Of a stretch of 28,638 bases of DNA, positions 15,003 to 23,740 are shown in pieces; within the stretch, counting starts at the first letter, position 1; each line of letters starts with the position of its first letter. Position numbers and translations under genes: made by a program. The DNA is from an uncultured bacterium (GTDB lineage Bacteria; Hydrogenedentota; Hydrogenedentia; Hydrogenedentales; CAILVY01): assembly GCA_937951485.1 (NCBI GenBank), contig CALEDJ010000022.1, forward strand, positions 1 through 28,638, in the 5' to 3' direction. The notes under the pieces are model-generated. The model had not been told where the DNA came from, did no database searches, and saw only the letters and a list, made by a program, of their open reading frames with translations.

Positions 15003-15746
15003 ATGAAACAAAACCGTTATCATAGAGCGATGTACGATCACGGCAACAGAAATATTCAGCGAATGGCGTCAATCGTCCTGGGGATACTGTTCACCGTTGC
15101 AGGGACTGTTCCTTGCGCAGCCGGAGAACAAACGGATTCTGCAGCGCCCATTGCCGACGACAAGAAGACACATTCCCATGTGACTGAAGCGAAGAAAGCC
15201 CCAGTGCCGGCATTCGAGGGTCTTGCGCCGGGTTTTCAATTGCAGAACCAATACAACATCGTTCATCGGCACGCGTTTCCCTCCGACCGCCCGCGCATTG
15301 TCTTCATTGCCGACCGCCACGTAACCAACCACCTCGCGGCGTGGTACAACCCGATTGCTGAACGGTACCTCGGGCCGGAAGCGCGCGAATCGGGGGCCTA
15401 TCGAAAGAAGGAAGAACGTTATGAGCCGCCGGAAAGCCATGTGCGTATCATCGGCGTGGCGGCGCTGGATGACATGCCTGTGATATGGAAGCCGCTGGTG
15501 CGGTGGGCGCGCCGGCATTATGCACGGAGTTCGGTCCTGCTGGACTGGCGAGATGATGTGGCGCGCGCTTACGGGTTTGTGCCTGGAAAGGTTAATGTAT
15601 ATGTGATCGCGCCTGACGGCGAGGTGCTGCTGCATGCGCATGGTCGCGACCCGAAAGACGAATTGGACCGCGTTATCAGTGTGGTGGACACTTCCATTGC
15701 GAAAAACCAGCAAGAGGCCGAAAAAACAATACCTGAGGCATCATAA
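15003..15746 (+). CDS. Secreted thioredoxin-fold-like protein without CxxC
   Basis: A 247-residue protein with a signal peptide (MASIVLGILFTVAGTVPCAAG). The body resembles redoxin/AhpC-like folds: LAPGFQLQNQY, RPRIVFIADRH, VRIIGVAALDD, VLLDWRDDVARAYGFVPGKVNVYVIAPDGEVLLHAHG. The region after the strand RIVFIADRHVTN has no cysteine, so redox chemistry is unlikely. The start is uncertain: ATGs at 15003, 15030 and 15063 all keep a signal peptide, and none has a good ribosome site. It is 18 bp before the beta-propeller gene and probably co-transcribed with it. Function not known. Confidence 0.7.
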   Translation: MKQNRYHRAMYDHGNRNIQRMASIVLGILFTVAGTVPCAAGEQTDSAAPIADDKKTHSHVTEAKKAPVPAFEGLAPGFQLQNQYNIVHRHAFPSDRPRIVFIADRHVTNHLAAWYNPIAERYLGPEARESGAYRKKEERYEPPESHVRIIGVAALDDMPVIWKPLVRWARRHYARSSVLLDWRDDVARAYGFVPGKVNVYVIAPDGEVLLHAHGRDPKDELDRVISVVDTSIAKNQQEAEKTIPEAS

Positions 15747-15764
15747 CACCGGGAGAAGATACCC

Positions 15765-17036
15765 ATGCGCACGGAAATGATATCGTTGTTCTTGCTGGTG
15801 TTCTATTGCGCAGAGGCATCGTGGGCAACGCCGCGATATGAAGTCCTGAATGATGTTCCCCCGGGTCGCCCGTTTCTCAAGATCAAAGAAGTCCGGCAAA
15901 TCACCCGGGGGCCGAAACATCATTTTTTCGGCTACTACGGCATTTCGCCGTGGAACGCAAGTGAACAGTTGCTGGCCTTCCTGCAGACGGATTTCGGTGC
16001 ACAACCGGTGATGGAGGAGGACAGGGCGAGCATCTGCATCATGAACCTGGAAAGCGGTGAAGTCCGCCGCGTCGCGGAGACCCACGCCTGGAATTTTCAG
16101 CAGGGAACGCTGCTGCATTGGCTGCCGACCGACCCCGAACGCAAGATCATTTACAACCACCGGGCCGACGGCGAATTCTGTTCGATTGTGCTGGACGTGG
16201 AAAGCGGTGAGATACGACGGCTTCCCCGGCCAATAGCGGCCGTGTCGCATTCGGGAAAATGGGCGGCGAGCATCAACTATGCCCGGCTCGCCGACATGCG
16301 TCCCGGCTACGGCTATGTCGGCGTGGCGGATCTTTTCGCCGATGCACTGCATCCCGAAGAGGACGGCCTCTATGTGATGGACCTGGAAAGCGGCGAATAC
16401 AAGTTGATTGTCTCGATGGATAGGGCGTTCCGGGCCGAACGGCCGCCAGAGGCCTTTCTCGAAAAGAAAATGTGGTTCAATCATGTGTTGTTCAGCCGCG
16501 ATGACAGCCGCATCTTTTTCATGGCCCGCTACAAGCAGGACACCGGCCCGCTTGTGACGGCGGCGTTCACCGTGAATCCGGACGGCACGGACCTGCGCTG
16601 CGTGTTGCCGTATTCCTGGGGCGCGTCGCATTACGACTGGCTCGACGCGCGCCGAATGGTGGTGGTTTCCCGCTATAAGGGCGAGCCAAAATGGCTGCAC
16701 GTGCTCTTCACTGACGGCGGCGGCGACTACGCCCCTCTTGCCCCGGAAATTCTGCAACGGGACGGTCACTGCCACTTTTCCCGCGATGGGAAATGGATGG
16801 TGACCGACTCGTATCCGCAGGGTCCGGACCGGATGCGCTCACTCTACGTGATGGAGATGGCCACGCAGCAGGTCGGAGAACTCGCCCGCTTTCATGAGCC
16901 CGCCGACTACAAAGGCGAATGGCGTTGCGATTTGCACCCGCGATGGAACCGCGACGGCACACAAATCTGCATTGACGCTGCGTGCGACGGCACCCGACAG
17001 GTCTATATCGTACACCTGGAAATGACGGGCGAGTAG
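15765..17036 (+). CDS. Secreted beta-propeller, PL22/TolB-like
   Basis: A 423-residue protein with a signal peptide (MRTEMISLFLLVFYCAEASWA). Repeated blades such as IMNLESGEVRRV, VLDVESGEIRRL, VMDLESGEYKLI and FSRDDSRIFFMARY indicate a propeller. Conserved His-containing loops (HHFFGYYG, FNHVLF, SHYDWLD, DGHCHFSRDGKWM, RCDLHPRWNRDGTQ) recall oligogalacturonate lyase (PL22) folds, where metal-binding His residues cluster in the funnel. A lyase role is possible but unproven; a plain TolB-type binding protein is the alternative. GGGAGAAG precedes the ATG. Confidence 0.75.
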   Translation: MRTEMISLFLLVFYCAEASWATPRYEVLNDVPPGRPFLKIKEVRQITRGPKHHFFGYYGISPWNASEQLLAFLQTDFGAQPVMEEDRASICIMNLESGEVRRVAETHAWNFQQGTLLHWLPTDPERKIIYNHRADGEFCSIVLDVESGEIRRLPRPIAAVSHSGKWAASINYARLADMRPGYGYVGVADLFADALHPEEDGLYVMDLESGEYKLIVSMDRAFRAERPPEAFLEKKMWFNHVLFSRDDSRIFFMARYKQDTGPLVTAAFTVNPDGTDLRCVLPYSWGASHYDWLDARRMVVVSRYKGEPKWLHVLFTDGGGDYAPLAPEILQRDGHCHFSRDGKWMVTDSYPQGPDRMRSLYVMEMATQQVGELARFHEPADYKGEWRCDLHPRWNRDGTQICIDAACDGTRQVYIVHLEMTGE

Positions 17037-17048
17037 CGGCTGAAACGC

Positions 17049-17474
17049 CTATTTATTCAGCGCCTTCGCAAGAATACGCTGGGCCTTCGCTGCTGTGGGC
17101 TTGTCATCGAATGCGATGCACAGGATGGCCTTGCGGCCCACCGCCATCGCCGAGATGCCGCGCATGTTCACGCCGGCGGCTGCAAGCGCGGCCGCGATAC
17201 ATGCGCCCAGACCCGCTTTGTCCGGTCCACTGACACATAGCGCGGATAGATCACTTGCGGGCGCCAGCCCGGCGGCCTGTGCGGCTTTCGTCGCCGCTGC
17301 GCCCTTGATTGGCGCGAGGAACACAACGCCCTTGCCCGGCGCACTGCGTCGCGCCAACATGAAGGTTAGCGCGACACCTGCTTCGGCCAACGGTCCAAGT
17401 TTGGCGGCCAATCCCCCCGGCACGTCGTCAATCACGCCGGACCATACATCCACTTTCTCAATCACGTATGCCAT
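17049..17474 (-). CDS. Tandem ACT-domain protein
   Basis: A 141-residue cytoplasmic protein with two ACT-like regulatory domains (about 3-70 and 73-138). The first has VDDVPGGLAAKLGPLAEAGVALTFMLARR, the second SGPDKAGLGACIAAALAAAGVNMRGISA, both with the ligand-binding Gly-rich turn. Such stand-alone proteins are thought to bind amino acids or other small ligands. The ATG at 17474 has AGGGAGG upstream and is chosen over an earlier ATG. The stop converges on the propeller gene 12 bp away. Confidence 0.82.
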   Translation of the reverse strand: MAYVIEKVDVWSGVIDDVPGGLAAKLGPLAEAGVALTFMLARRSAPGKGVVFLAPIKGAAATKAAQAAGLAPASDLSALCVSGPDKAGLGACIAAALAAAGVNMRGISAMAVGRKAILCIAFDDKPTAAKAQRILAKALNK

Positions 17475-17570
17475 GGTGTTTTCCTCCCTTCGGTTTCGGA
17501 TTTCCACGACATTCCAATATAACACATTGCCCGTTATACGGATACAGGTTTCTGTTGCCTTTTCTGACCG

Positions 17571-18449
17571 TCATGACTCCACAGCGATGATGGCGACACA
17601 ACGGTGTTCCTCTCTGTTGATACGGTCCATAATAGCGGGGAGATCATCCACTGAGACGCCCAGATCATCCCAAACATTGTCATAGAAACGTCTTGCGGGG
17701 CTGATGCCGCCCAACGAGGTGCCGATGCCCAGCGAGCGGCAAATGAAATCCGACAGGTGAATGGTCTGCGCGAGGAAACGGTATTTCTCCGGTGCGCATC
17801 CGGGTTCATGATGCCAACTCACCGCCTGGATGATTGCTTCGGGGAAATGCCATCGCTCCAGCAGGATGCCGCCCATCTCGCCATGATCCATGCCCAGCAT
17901 GTTTCGTTCGACATCTGCGCATGGCGCATTGTCGCGTTCGGCGCAATGAAGCACTTCCTTGAAAACTTCGGGAAAATAGCAATTCAGCAGCAATTGCCCC
18001 ACATCATGCAGCAATCCACTGACGTATGCCGTGTCTTCATTAAAATCACTGGGGACCGCGCGATATTGCTCAATCGCTTTGGTCGTAATGGCGGTCAGAA
18101 GGCAGTGCTTCCAAAAACCCTCCGGATCAATATCCCGATGCAGCACTTTGAATGATCGGATGATTTCCAAGGCGGTGCAAATGCGCCGAATTTCGGAAAA
18201 ACCGATGCGGGCGACGGCCTTGCTCACCGAAGCAATCGGGCCGGAGGCCGCGCTGAAATAGACACTGTTTACAATCCGCAACACCTTCGCCGTGAGACTG
18301 ATGTCTTCGGCGATGACCTTGGCGACATCCTGCGCGCCGGAAGCCATATTGGAAAGCGCCGCCTGCAAGGCGATATAGACTGGGGAAATGGTAGGCAGAT
18401 TATCCACTTCGTCCAGTTTTCGATAAAATGTCGCGCGAAAATCATCCAT
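17571..18449 (-). CDS. HDOD domain protein
   Basis: A 292-residue cytoplasmic signalling protein. The HDOD domain spans about 15-225: LPTISPVYIALQAAL, AEDISLTAKVLRIVNSVYFS, SVSKAVARIGFSEIRRI, YVSGLLHDVGQLLLN, LGMDHGEMGGILLERWHFPEAI, VSWHHEP. HDOD proteins resemble HD phosphohydrolases but usually act as regulators in signal transduction or motility. The LLHDVG motif is present, but a complete HD-GYP set is not. GAGG lies upstream of the ATG. The gap to rhaB contains two CCGGAACA direct repeats at 18493 and 18503. Confidence 0.9.
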   Translation of the reverse strand: MDDFRATFYRKLDEVDNLPTISPVYIALQAALSNMASGAQDVAKVIAEDISLTAKVLRIVNSVYFSAASGPIASVSKAVARIGFSEIRRICTALEIIRSFKVLHRDIDPEGFWKHCLLTAITTKAIEQYRAVPSDFNEDTAYVSGLLHDVGQLLLNCYFPEVFKEVLHCAERDNAPCADVERNMLGMDHGEMGGILLERWHFPEAIIQAVSWHHEPGCAPEKYRFLAQTIHLSDFICRSLGIGTSLGGISPARRFYDNVWDDLGVSVDDLPAIMDRINREEHRCVAIIAVES

Positions 18450-18520
18450 AACCGCACCTCACACCCTTCCTTACCGCCCGCCATGTCCGCAACCGGAACA
18501 CTCCGGAACATGCAGGGCAT

Positions 18521-19987
18521 TCAGGAATCCAACCTTTCCCATGGAGTTGTATGTTCCGGTTGATACATGTCCAAAGTCACCGAATCGGCAATGACACGGC
18601 GCATGGTTTCCAGCGAGTCAATCGCCCCTATCGCCATGGCCTGCACACCTATATTTCCCAAGGCCGTCGCTTCGATCGGTCCGGCAACCACCGGCACGCC
18701 GCAGGCGTCCGCCGTCATCCGGCACAACAAGCGGTTTTGCACCCCGCCTCCGATGATATGCAGCCGTTCCGTCTTGCGGTTCAGGGTGACATCCAGGCCG
18801 CGCAGGGTTTGCCGGTATTTCAGGGCGAGGCTTTCGAGCGCGCACCGGACGATTTCCCCACGGGTTTTGGGCACGGGCTGCCCGGATTCCCTGCAAAGGG
18901 CTTGAATTGTCTCGGGCATGTTTTCTGGAGCGAGAAGACGGGGATCATCCACATTGATGATGGCTGCAAAAGCCGGGGCCGCCTCCGCTTCGGCGGTAAG
19001 CGCGGCATAGTCCAACGATTTCCCGTCGCGCTCCCACGCCCTGCGACATTCCTGCACCAGCCACAGCCCGAAGATGTTTTTCAAGAACCGGATTCTGCCG
19101 CCGACGCCGCCTTCGTTGGTGAAATCGAGCCGCCGGCTTTCGTCAGTGATGCAGGGTTCGTCCAACTCCGCGCCCAAAAGCGACCATGTGCCGCTGGAAA
19201 GAAACGCCCATGGCGCGCTATGGGCGCCCAGCGGGACGGCCGCGACCGCGGAAGCGGTATCGTGGGTGCCCGGCGCGATCACGGGCGTATGGGGTGACAC
19301 GCCGGTGGCGGCGGCGACCTCGGAAAGCACCGGACCAAGAACCGTTCCCGGAGGAATGGGGTCCAAGAGAAGTCGGCGCGGCAGCCCCAGCCGTGCGAGC
19401 AGGTCCTCGTGCCACATGCGCCGACGCGGATCGAGCATCTGGGTGGTGGAAGCATTGGTGTATTCACAGGCGCGACGACCGCTGAGCAGATAGCCGAACA
19501 GGTCGCCCATCAACAGCAGGCTATCGGCAATCTCAAGCAACGGCGAGTGCGCGCGGACCATGCTCAACAACTGATAGACGGTATTGAACGGCAGGAACTG
19601 GATGCCGGTGGCGGCGTAGATTTCCTCGCGCGGCATGCTCTGGAAGGCATGGTCCATCATGCCCTCGTTGCGTTTGTCCCGGTAGTGCACGGGATTGGCC
19701 AGGACGGTTCCATCAGGCGCGACCAAGCCAAAGTCCACCCCCCAGGTATCCACGCCGATGCCGTCCAGTTCCGGGCCGTACTTGCGCACGCATATTGCCA
19801 GACCGGCGCACATTTCTTCATAAATACGGGTGAAGTCCCACTGCCGCACCCCCAGCATGACCAGGCCTTCGGTGCGAAAGCGGTGAATGACTTCAAGCGA
19901 GATGCGCCCCCCCTCAAGCGTCCCCAGCACGGCGCGCCCGCTCTCCGCTCCCAAATCAAACGCCAGGAAACGATGGCAATCTTTCAT
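18521..19987 (-). CDS. rhaB: Rhamnulokinase
   Basis: A 488-residue FGGY-family sugar kinase predicted to phosphorylate L-rhamnulose to L-rhamnulose 1-phosphate with ATP. The N-terminal phosphate loop is FDLGAESGR (10-18), as in RhaB. VDTWGVDFGLV carries the substrate-binding Asp, APGTHDTASAVAAVP and SSGTWSLLG are typical RhaB blocks, and IIGGGVQNRLLCRMTADACG is the C-terminal ATP-site motif. The ATG at 19987 has GGAGC 8 bases upstream; the longer open frame upstream is not conserved-looking. No rhaA or rhaD is nearby. The GH78-domain protein 9 kb away could supply rhamnose. Confidence 0.92.
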   Translation of the reverse strand: MKDCHRFLAFDLGAESGRAVLGTLEGGRISLEVIHRFRTEGLVMLGVRQWDFTRIYEEMCAGLAICVRKYGPELDGIGVDTWGVDFGLVAPDGTVLANPVHYRDKRNEGMMDHAFQSMPREEIYAATGIQFLPFNTVYQLLSMVRAHSPLLEIADSLLLMGDLFGYLLSGRRACEYTNASTTQMLDPRRRMWHEDLLARLGLPRRLLLDPIPPGTVLGPVLSEVAAATGVSPHTPVIAPGTHDTASAVAAVPLGAHSAPWAFLSSGTWSLLGAELDEPCITDESRRLDFTNEGGVGGRIRFLKNIFGLWLVQECRRAWERDGKSLDYAALTAEAEAAPAFAAIINVDDPRLLAPENMPETIQALCRESGQPVPKTRGEIVRCALESLALKYRQTLRGLDVTLNRKTERLHIIGGGVQNRLLCRMTADACGVPVVAGPIEATALGNIGVQAMAIGAIDSLETMRRVIADSVTLDMYQPEHTTPWERLDS

Positions 19988-20016
19988 GGTTGCAGCTCCG
20001 CGCTGTATGAGCCGGT

Positions 20017-20637
20017 TTATTCCGTGACGTGATTCAAATGAATGACGGTTTTCCCGTCCTCGGCATTCAAGACAAAATGCAGGACGCGGTTGTCCTTGGA
20101 GTAACCGAGCATCTGCATCGGCGGGTCCCCCGCCTGACTCATCGCAAGGGTTTCCTGCCATCCTTGTGCGGCGACCTCTTTCTTGAGGTATGCGACCACC
20201 TTGTCCACAGAATCGTCGCTGCGCGCCTGGATGATATACCCCTCCTGCTCCGGCATGCTTTGAACGACAAGAAGTTTCATATCCGGATACAACGGCACGT
20301 CTTTGGGAAAACCATCAGGAATCTTTGCATCCTCGCCGCCCACAACCATCACCTTTCCGTCCGCGCCCGACATGGAAAGCGAGAAAGTCTGCGTATCCTG
20401 ACCGATCTTGATTTCAGACACGCCTTCGGCATCGTCACCACTGATGGTCATGGAAAGCCCGTCGCTTTCCTGGCCGATTTTCACGTCAACCTTCTGGCCT
20501 GTGTCGCTTAGAGCCTGTGCCAGCATCTTCTCTGCCGCTTTTTCCGCGACCGTCTCCGTTGGCTTGCTGCCGCACCCCGGCATCAGTATCCCCGCGCTGA
20601 TCACCCCTGCAATCACCCATAATCTGAAGCCACGCAT
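20017..20637 (-). CDS. Putative lipoprotein
   Basis: A 206-residue predicted envelope lipoprotein with signal segment MRGFRLWVIAGVISAGILMPGC. The lipobox is atypical (LMPGC, C22). The mature part is beta-rich, with SDGLSMTISGDDAEGVSEIKIG repeated loosely as TQTFSLSMSGADGKVMVVGG. A C-terminal alpha/beta segment follows (DSVDKVVAYLKKEVAAQGWQE). I do not recognise the family, and the role is unknown. The ATG at 20637 is chosen because GGAGGG lies 7-8 bases upstream; the ATG at 20643 would be too close. It is 29 bp upstream of rhaB on the same strand, probably in one operon. Confidence 0.75.
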   Translation of the reverse strand: MRGFRLWVIAGVISAGILMPGCGSKPTETVAEKAAEKMLAQALSDTGQKVDVKIGQESDGLSMTISGDDAEGVSEIKIGQDTQTFSLSMSGADGKVMVVGGEDAKIPDGFPKDVPLYPDMKLLVVQSMPEQEGYIIQARSDDSVDKVVAYLKKEVAAQGWQETLAMSQAGDPPMQMLGYSKDNRVLHFVLNAEDGKTVIHLNHVTE

Positions 20638-20846
20638 AGCCATTCCCTCCAACCTGTTTTTCCAGTGGGCCTCGCCGGCCTCCGGGTTGGGCACATTCCC
20701 ATATTCCCACAATGCCCAAATGTCCCGACACACCATCACAATACCCTATTCGGACTTCGATTCGCCACTTTACGACCCGGCAGGGTTTGTATCCCCCCCG
20801 AATCGTGGACGATGCGGACGGAATGGACATCGCGGTGTGATTGTGA

Positions 20847-20940
20847 GCCATTTGCGAAATGGCCGTTCCGGACCTCAGTTCCACAGGAAATCCCGGATAT
20901 TTCGTGCTCTTATGGGCAGAAACAGTCCATTTCGCAAATG
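20847..20940. repeat. 14-bp inverted repeat, each arm itself a palindrome
   Basis: CATTTGCGAAATGG (20849-20862) and CCATTTCGCAAATG (20927-20940) are perfect inverted copies. The first lies in GCCATTT-GCG-AAATGGC (20847-20863). A partial CATTTCGCA recurs near 20988. They lie in the 401-bp divergent gap between the lipoprotein and DinB-like genes, so they could be operators. The rest of the gap shows nothing else I can name. Confidence 0.65.
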
Positions 20941-21038
20941 CCTCATTGTTGACTATGTTCACATCCGGGGCTAAGATGAAGGCGATGCATTTCGCAGGCT
21001 GCGATGTTCGCATTTCTAACAGTAACGGATACCAGTCC

Positions 21039-21509
21039 ATGGATGGAAAACAGGCTGCGACGATGGTTCGCAGGAAACAGAAATACCTGATGCATATTGT
21101 GGGGAGTTTCAAGCCGGAACAAGGCCATTTTCGACCGGTGGACGGCATGATGAGCGTGGCGCAGCAAATCCGCCATATCGCTTTCACCGTGACGTGGTTC
21201 CGGGAAGGCGTATTCGGCGCAGGCTTCGACATGGATTTTGAGAAACTTGAGATGGAAAACCGAAGACCTGTCACGTTGGGCGCCGCCAGGCAAGAATCGG
21301 ACGAGACGTACGCGGACTATACCAAGTTCCTGGAAAGCCTGAGCGAAACGGATTTGTCTGCGCCCATGTCACCGAACGCCGTTTTCGGCGAAGCCCCGAA
21401 GGTGATGGTGATCGGCGCTGGTGCGGACCATGCCGCTCACCGCCGCGGCGCGTTGCGTGTTTATCTGCGACTGCCGGGCATTACGCCGGTAATGGTATAT
21501 ACAGAGTGA
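21039..21509 (+). CDS. DinB-like protein
   Basis: A 156-residue protein resembling the DinB/YfiT four-helix-bundle metalloenzymes. IRHIAFTVTWFREGV and DHAAHRRGALRVYLRLPGITPVMVY match the family's His-containing helices and its C-terminal GxxP ending; the His residues probably bind a divalent metal. Function in this family is varied (thiol transferases, hydrolases) and not set here. The start is uncertain: the ATG at 21039 gives family length, and ATGs at 20976 and 20985 would add about 20 residues. None has a strong ribosome site. Confidence 0.8.
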   Translation: MDGKQAATMVRRKQKYLMHIVGSFKPEQGHFRPVDGMMSVAQQIRHIAFTVTWFREGVFGAGFDMDFEKLEMENRRPVTLGAARQESDETYADYTKFLESLSETDLSAPMSPNAVFGEAPKVMVIGAGADHAAHRRGALRVYLRLPGITPVMVYTE

Positions 21510-21551
21510 TGCAGCGGCGCCATGCGCGCTGAACCCAAGGAGGATTGTGCC

Positions 21552-22109
21552 ATGCCAAAAAAAGTGTTGATTGCCTTGGCGCAGGGTTGCGAGGAACTGG
21601 AAGCGGTCACGATTGCGGATATTCTGCATCGCGCCAATATTACTGTCGTGACGGCGGGTCTGGAAAAAGGCCCGGTGAAGGCCAGTCACGGGACCACGCT
21701 TGTCCCCGATACGACGCTGGAGGAAGCGTTGCAGCACGATGACTACGACATGGTCGTGCTTCCGGGCGGACTGCCCGGCGCGGATCATCTCGGCAATGAT
21801 GCACGGCTCGCCGCGTTTCTCAAGCGGATGGCCGACGCCGGACGCTATGTGACGGCCATTTGCGCCGCGCCGCGCGTATTGGCGAAGGCAGGGCTGCTGG
21901 ACGGCAAGAAAGCGACGTGCTATCCGGGCTTCCTTGACAAGCGAGATTTCCCGAAAGTGCAGTGCACCGGCGCGCCGGTGGAGCGGGACGGCAAGATTAT
22001 TACAGGACGTGGTCCCGGCACGGCGATGGATTTCGCGCTGGCGCTGGTCGAGGCGCTGGCGGGCGGAGAGGTCCGCGCCACGGTGGAGAAAGCGCTGGTG
22101 CGCCCGTGA
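21552..22109 (+). CDS. DJ-1/PfpI family protein
   Basis: A 185-residue cytoplasmic protein of the DJ-1/YajL subfamily. Catalytic-site residues are E15 (GCEELE) and C104 (TAICAAP), and the pattern MVVLPGGLPGADHL matches. YajL-like proteins are linked to protein deglycase, chaperone or oxidative-stress roles; which applies is unsettled. The ATG at 21552 has AAGGAGG upstream; an earlier ATG is less likely. It lies 42 bp after the DinB-like gene and 24 bp before the small unknown gene, suggesting one operon. Confidence 0.92.
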   Translation: MPKKVLIALAQGCEELEAVTIADILHRANITVVTAGLEKGPVKASHGTTLVPDTTLEEALQHDDYDMVVLPGGLPGADHLGNDARLAAFLKRMADAGRYVTAICAAPRVLAKAGLLDGKKATCYPGFLDKRDFPKVQCTGAPVERDGKIITGRGPGTAMDFALALVEALAGGEVRATVEKALVRP

Positions 22110-22133
22110 TCTTCCATCCGCAAACGAGGCGAC

Positions 22134-22412
22134 ATGACAGAGGAGTTCAGAGACATCATTGCGCCAATCGGCGGCACGCCGCCGATTGAAGGGCTGGAAG
22201 GCGGGGGTGGCGGGCCGTCGCCCCCCCGGCCCCGGCGGACCATCCCGGGCAAGGTCGTGTCGGTGCGCCGGGCGGCGCCCAGGCGCGGCGGGGAACACAC
22301 GCTTGATGTCACGGTCGGCGGCCAAGACTATGCAGAAATCGTGCTGCGTGTCGCTCCAGGGGCCTATCCCAACCTGGAAGGCCGGCACGCCACGCTCTAT
22401 GTCGAGGAGTGA
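22134..22412 (+). CDS. Small unknown protein
   Basis: A 92-residue protein with no recognised family. The N-terminal half is Gly/Pro/Arg-rich and probably disordered. The C-terminal half (GGEHTLDVTVGGQDYAEIVLRVAPGAYPNLEGRHATLYVEE) is beta-strand-rich. The ATG at 22134 has GAGG upstream. It follows the DJ-1 gene by 24 bp. Its end overlaps the convergent DMT transporter gene by 16 bp. I accept it because of the start signal and operon position. Confidence 0.6.
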   Translation: MTEEFRDIIAPIGGTPPIEGLEGGGGGPSPPRPRRTIPGKVVSVRRAAPRRGGEHTLDVTVGGQDYAEIVLRVAPGAYPNLEGRHATLYVEE

Positions 22413-23329
22413 TCGCCGTTGACGGGGAGTGTCGCGGCGGCGGGCCGCGTCAAAACACTCATTACAATGGCCACGGCGATCATGGTCACCCCCGCGACTT
22501 TCCACCAATCAAAGGGATAGCCCCAAATGAAGAAGTCATACATCGCGGCGAAGCCTATCTGGCTGATGCCCACCAAGGCGACCAGGGTCGTGCTGCCGCG
22601 CGCATAGGCGGAGGTCATCAGTATCTGGGCAAACGCACCCGCCAGACCCATCGGCAACAACCAGAACCACATCGGCAGCGTCATGCCTTCCAGAATGCGG
22701 CCGGGACTGATCAGACACATAAAAAGGCTGGCCGCCGTGGAGCAGATGGAAAAATGCGCCACCACAGAAAGGCGGTGAAGACGATGGCACATGCTGAGGC
22801 TGACCATCGCCGCAGCGGCGGCCACTGCGCCCAAGAGCGCCACTGTCACTGGAAACGCGCCCGCGTCGAAGCGAGGCCGGTACATGACATAAACCCCCAA
22901 CAATGCCCAGCCCGCATGGAGCCACACGGTTCTCGGCATACGTTGCTTCATCACGATCAGCAGGATGAGGGCAATCCAGATCGGCCCTGTGGCAAAGATG
23001 GTCACCATGTCCGTCAACGGCAGATGGGTGACCGCATAGAAGGTGCACAAGAGGCCGGTCGTGCCAAAAAGGCTGCGCATCCACAGTTCCATCGTGCCTC
23101 GGAACAGCAATGGCGCCCCGAACCACCACATCATGCCCAGCGTAAACACCAGCGTGACAAAAATCCGCGCAAACGCAATCAGCGGCCAGGCGGCCCTGCC
23201 GCTGTATCCATGCGCGATGCAGGACATCGTGGCGAAAAGAAAAGCCGCCAGGAACATCTCGATGGCGGCATAGCCGTTCTCCGGAAGGCGCGCCGGGCAG
23301 GCAGTGCTTTGGTGTGCGGGACTGTTCAT
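22397..23329 (-). CDS. EamA/DMT-family transporter
   Basis: A 310-residue inner-membrane protein with about ten hydrophobic helices, in two EamA halves (about 25-160 and 170-300). Family-like features include FARIFVTLVFTLGMMWW, TTGLLCTFYAVTHLPLTDMVTIFATGPIW and AYARGSTTLVALVGISQIGFAAMYDFFIWG. DMT exporters move metabolites or drugs; the substrate is unknown. The start at 23329 has no clear ribosome site and is chosen because the upstream residues do not fit the family. It overlaps the convergent small gene by 16 bp. Confidence 0.88.
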   Translation of the reverse strand: MNSPAHQSTACPARLPENGYAAIEMFLAAFLFATMSCIAHGYSGRAAWPLIAFARIFVTLVFTLGMMWWFGAPLLFRGTMELWMRSLFGTTGLLCTFYAVTHLPLTDMVTIFATGPIWIALILLIVMKQRMPRTVWLHAGWALLGVYVMYRPRFDAGAFPVTVALLGAVAAAAAMVSLSMCHRLHRLSVVAHFSICSTAASLFMCLISPGRILEGMTLPMWFWLLPMGLAGAFAQILMTSAYARGSTTLVALVGISQIGFAAMYDFFIWGYPFDWWKVAGVTMIAVAIVMSVLTRPAAATLPVNGDHSST

Positions 23330-23440
23330 GGGCCGCACACTATACAACCGTTGATGGCCGATATCAATCGGCGCCACGCAGATTTTGTCAACGGATTGGA
23401 AAAAAATGATGGTGACGGCACATCCGTAATCAACAGGACG

Positions 23441-23570
23441 TATAGGACCTGTATGACCAATATGTTTTGTGGCGCGAGAAAGATAGCACATATTGACATT
23501 TCCGGTGGCATCTTTATGGACTGCATTTCCTGATTGCCCTCTGGTTCCTGTTTCTCATACAGGTCCTATA
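23441..23570. repeat. 16-bp perfect inverted repeat with a nested hairpin
   Basis: TATAGGACCTGTATGA (23441-23456) and TCATACAGGTCCTATA (23555-23570) enclose 98 bases. Inside, CAATATGT (23458-23465) and ACATATTG (23488-23495) pair. After the right arm comes a run of imperfect 10-bp units of the GGTCGTATGG and GGCCTATACG type. It lies in the 411-bp divergent gap between the transporter and the hydrolase array. No gene is seen in the gap. Confidence 0.75.
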
Positions 23571-23740
23571 GGTCGTATGGGGCCTATACGCTCTGTTCCC
23601 CTGTTTTCTTCGCGTATTTCGGAAGTGGCAAAGAGGATGATATTCCGATTGTCACAAAGAGGAAGCGATTCAGGCGTCCGTAGTAAACTATTGGCATTCA
23701 TGGGACAAATCCGACACATCCCCTGACCGAAGAGGACATC

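Noticed and set aside
18493-18510. CCGGAACA direct repeat as an ECF promoter
   Set aside because: No -10 at a suitable distance, and the GGAAC boxes point into the wrong gene.
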